A stretch of 64,000 nt of DNA from Bimastos eiseni (Eukaryota; Annelida; Clitellata; Crassiclitellata; Lumbricidae), in the NCBI GenBank assembly GCA_959347315.1, contig OY365809.1:40757513-40821512 (forward strand), written 5' to 3'. The notes beneath the pieces are model-generated. The model was not told where the DNA came from, made no database searches, and saw only the letters and a program-made list of their open reading frames with translations. This document shows, in pieces, positions 60,510-64,000 of the stretch. The position numbers were made by a program, and so were the translations under genes. The first letter of the stretch is position 1; each line of letters begins with the position of its first letter.

Positions 60510-61701
60510 CCGGTGTAAAGACTTTAAGTTACCCCCCCCCACATTTAAGGTTTCCCCGGTAATCTGATATCGATTTCAGATTACCCCTTCTGTGTTCACA
60601 TTACCCCCTCTCTGAATGAGTCAAAATTTTAAATTGTTATGCTTTCAACTAACCAATCTGTTTAATAAAACACATGACACATAATTATAAGATAGAAGGC
60701 TAGTCTTAACGTGTGAAAAATATATAAAAGTCAAAGAAATGTAAAATGTGTGAAATCAGTAATAGGCTACACGAGATCAAAGTGCATCACATTGTTACAT
60801 ACAAACAAAAGATAATAAAGATTTAGCCTAACTGGTGAAGAAATTAGTGTAATTACAACAATAATATACAACAACTAGTGATGCAACTTTTGACCTGATA
60901 ATTCAATCCTCTACTTAACTCGTCAAAAGTGACAAGAAGACTTAGCAAATGCTGCAGGTTCAAAGTGGTGGTATACCCTGTTTGTGGTCTGATGGTAATT
61001 ATTCATTCATTTACTAGTTCCCATCTAATTAACTAACATCATTTTTGGCTGAACATTATGCCCATGCTTGGTTCCATCTGAATAGTAGATACTTATTATT
61101 TGATACACAATATTGCCACTGCAGGTCCTTTGCATCTCACTCTGCCCCAATATTTAAAGATTGTATTTTTGCATCTCTCTCATCACGTGCGCCAACTTCC
61201 ATGTATCATAATGTTCTAACATTCCAGTATCAAATTTTTGCCTTGGCTCAGGTAGTTAAGATTTGAGACTTCTGAGTCTTGGCTTCCTTTGCGCTTTCAC
61301 CACGACCCTTCACAGATGGGTCTTTGACCCTCTCATCTCCAGACCGACCTGCCACGACAATGAGTTTGAGCTTTTCATATGTCTTTTCTGTTGCAAAATG
61401 TGTTCGACCACAGACGCCCACAGGCTTGCCGCAGAACCCTGCTCCTTTTCCAAGCTTGGGACTGGCACTGCTGAACTACAAGCCAGTGGAGTAGTTAGTT
61501 GCCGGAGGTAACTTGAAATCAATTTCAAGTTACTGGGGAGTAGCCTGAAGCTGAATTCATATTACCCCTGGAGGGGTAATCTGAAATCGTAGGGGTAACT
61601 TGAAATCGCCTTCAAGTTATCCCCGGGGGTAACTTGAAATCGATTTCATGTTACCGGGGTGATGTAAGGTGAATGGGGGTAATTTGAAATCGCTACACCG
61701 G
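60510..61701. mobile_element. 1.19-kb foldback element made of GAAATCGATTTC palindromes
   Basis: Termini are CCGGTGTAAAGACTTTAAGT (left) and, inverted at the right, CCGGTGTAGCGATTTCAAAT. Both arms are built from a 28-bp near-palindrome, half-unit GGTAACTTGAAATC, at 60558-60585, 61507-61534, 61594-61622 and 61628-61655. The core (about 60610-61490) has no transposase. No target duplication was identified. Confidence 0.7.
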
Positions 61702-61867
61702 CTAGTAATGGTAAAACATGAAAATCCCCAGTGCTGCATTTAGGCCTACGTATAAGCTATACAAGCTATATAGAATATCTGGACTTATAATGAGCCTCAT
61801 ACCATATCTCAAATAGCTTAGAGCCTCATCAAGTCTGAATACGGCCCTAAAAATCCCCATGCCAAAT

Positions 61868-62290
61868 TGGTTGCAGTAAACTTGTTGTAGCGCTTGTTCT
61901 CTCTGATGTGTGGTTATAACCTACTTTTATAGCTTACTCTTTGTATAAAATAAACTGCCAAATTGCCTAATATTGACTTTCCATGTTTCCCAGTCATCTA
62001 CTAATTACACTGCTGATACAAATAATTATATTTAATAACTATATCTACCACTTGAGTAGTCAAAAGCATTGTACTCCTTGTAATTTCTAACGACGGTCAG
62101 AATCCGTGCAATTGAGTGAGCATATTTCTTGCTTTGAGGTTGTGTCGGATGACCAGCCAGAAACTGGTTGCAGTGAGCTTGTTCTCTCTGATGTATGGTT
62201 ATGCTTTTAGAGCCTACTCTTTGTATAATATAAATTGCCAAATTACCTAATATTGGCAGTCAATGTTTGCCAATCATCTGCTAATTATCT
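61868..62290 (+). repeat. Diverged tandem duplication, about 300-bp spacing
   Basis: TTGCAGTAAACTTGTTG...TTCTCTCTGATGTGTGGTTAT at 61868 recurs as TTGCAGTGAGC...TTCTCTCTGATGTATGGTTAT at 62167. Both are followed by ACTCTTTGTATAAxATAAA, GCCAAATTxCCTAATATTG and ATC(A/T)(A/G)CTAATTA. It lies in the insertion specific to duplicated copy 2. Confidence 0.75.
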
Positions 62291-64000
62291 AATAATTACT
62301 CTCCAATGTTTTGAACATTTCTAAAGCGTATACTCTTGTCTTACCAATACTATCCAGGGTTATTGTTCGTGGGTCTAATACAGTCATTGCGTGAAATCGT
62401 CCAGTGAATTCTTGCCGACGATTCCACCTGAAGGCGAAGCTTTTTGTGATGTTCGTGTGTACCTTGTTTTTCTTCTCACTTATTTGCTCACACAACTTTA
62501 AGAATTCGTTGACTGTCGAAAGTGATGCCGGCTTTAATGCAGCAATGACGCTGTGCATCAAACTCTTGTTAACGTTTGCCGTTTTATTATGGTTAGTAAC
62601 TTAGGTTATAGAATCATTTGTTGTCGATGTTCTTCAGCTGTTATTGCTTTAATTGATTACCCTTTCCTAGTAAGGTTACCGTCTTATTATGGTTGATTAG
62701 GTTAAATTTAGACGATCCTTTGTTACGGATATTTACTGCTGTATTTTGAATAAATAATGGAAATATGTGTTCAAATGCAGTTACCAAAAAAATGATGAAG
62801 TTAAAGTCCAGCCCGGGTTAATGACCACAGTGTAGGCCACTGTAGGCCTACGTGTATGCATTGTCCAATTATTTACGCGGAACACTTTTCTTTTTTAATT
62901 CCTCCGCGAAGCTGGCGATCTTCGGGAATGTGTCTTTTGGACGAGTCACGTCCCACGATCGATCTGTTTTGACCTTGTTGCTGAGCCTGGTTTATGAGTG
63001 ACAGGGCAATAGAGGGTTGGACCATTTTCCTGGTGAAGGCCATTGCATTGCAGCTGATCCATTTGTAAATACTTACCCTGACGCCCGTTACTTCCTGTAT
63101 ATCTAACTAGTGTTTAGTTCACATAGTTGTAGTTACGATGTTGGGAAATCATGCCATAACAGGATAAGATATCAGGAGTAATACCAGTATAAAAGAGTAT
63201 GTTGTAGCATTCAAAGTTTCGCTGTGATGGTCGTTGAGTTTACTTGGTATACCTGGACGACGAAGTTGATTATCAAAAATCGATTTGACATTAATTTCAA
63301 TCCTCTAAGAGTGCATTAGGGTGCGTATATCTGCTAATCAATATGCATTAATTTTGTGTCCATTTGCTCTTAGTTAGGCTAATGCATTTGTTTTTGTTTG
63401 ATCGAGTTATAGTCAACCACCTACGTGTCAATGTCTATGTCTGTCTGTGCGTATCTGTATGCATGTCTGTATTTGGCAGTTTGTCGGCCTATGTATGCCT
63501 TGCACAATGCTTCTTATATTATGGGGCGATTTAACGGTCAGTAGGCTACATGCGATGATCTGTTGGTGTCTTCGGGGTATGCGCTACATAAAGGGAAAGA
63601 GGTCGTTAATAGTGTTAAAGCACTGTCGACTCACAGATACAAACGGCTATTTTTTTCCGGAAAAGCCAGGTAGGCTAAATTGAGTAGGTCTATTCAAAAT
63701 CTATTATGAGAATTCCCGCAAGCTCCATAGCCCCATTCGAATGAAGCTCAGTGTATTGGTAGATTATCACTTATAAGAGAAATAGAGGAATGTAATAGGA
63801 TAGGGTAAAGTCTGGGGTAAGGTGGCATGGTCTCCGGATCGCGTGTTATGGGGTTTAAACTGGTTTAAAAATGAAATTATTATAGGGTCTAATCAACACG
63901 GCCATAGTTATTCCCATAAAAGAAAAGTTAGGGTCATTTTCAATGTCATTGGTGGGATTTGCTAAGCTCTTAAATTTATAACAGAAAAATGTGTCAAAAA

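Larger units (their letters stand above)
59890..64000 (+). repeat. Duplicated segment, copy 2 (runs off the window)
   Basis: Matches copy 1 at 59890-60205, 62385-62824 and 62852-64000. It has a 2.2-kb insertion (about 60206-62357) with a tRNA-like head, a foldback element and a tandem duplication. It lacks the 1-kb block with the last Bcl-2-family exon, joining instead through a short GTAGGCCACTGTAGGCCTAC. Alignment with copy 1 still continues at base 64000. Confidence 0.88.

Overview
This is eukaryotic, metazoan DNA. Genes are spread over kilobases with canonical GT-AG introns, non-coding DNA is AT-rich and full of microsatellites, and relics of hAT-type DNA transposons, LINEs and SINE-like elements are common. 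The gene content (Prdm13, a Bcl-2 family gene, an ankyrin/TRP-like channel) and the very frequent palindrome TAGGCCTA point to a marine invertebrate such as a mollusc, echinoderm or hemichordate. The phylum cannot be fixed from this window.

Layout. 1-4531 is intergenic. 4532-17912 (minus) is a complete three-exon Prdm13 gene: PR/SET domain plus four C2H2 fingers, 488 codons, all exon phases agreeing. Intron 1 (9.6 kb) holds LINE fragments; intron 2 holds a 1.56-kb hAT element with a perfect 8-bp target duplication. A compact promoter candidate (TATA, paired CCAAT, four CAGGTG E-boxes) lies just upstream. 18-28.6 kb is repeat-rich intergenic DNA: three types of hAT/SINE element and several minisatellites. 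28.7-29.8 kb (minus) is a two-exon gene relic of the hAT-derived KIAA1586/ZNF862 type with an in-frame stop. 30-41.6 kb is intergenic, with simple repeats and two LINE pieces.

41.6-53.0 kb (plus) is a six-exon Bcl-2 family gene resembling BCL2L14 (Bcl-G). I assembled it from splice sites and phases, about 654 codons, with a BH3 motif, a degenerate BH1 region and a BH2 motif, and no C-terminal membrane anchor. 55.65-57.45 kb is an uninterrupted reading frame for a 599-residue ankyrin/six-transmembrane TRP-like channel.

51.5-55.1 kb and 59.9-64.0 kb are diverged copies of one segment. Copy 2 lacks the block that holds the last Bcl-2-family exon, and it preserves the empty site of a hAT element present in copy 1. 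Because the copies are still aligned at the window edge, a second TRP-like gene may lie just beyond base 64000. Three foldback elements (49.9, 58.8 and 60.5 kb) share an unusual design in which the terminal inverted repeats are themselves built from short 13-17-bp repeat units; these are the best candidates for something not yet described.

The three host genes act in unrelated processes (neural transcription, apoptosis, sensory ion flux). Nothing suggests that they form a functional cluster.
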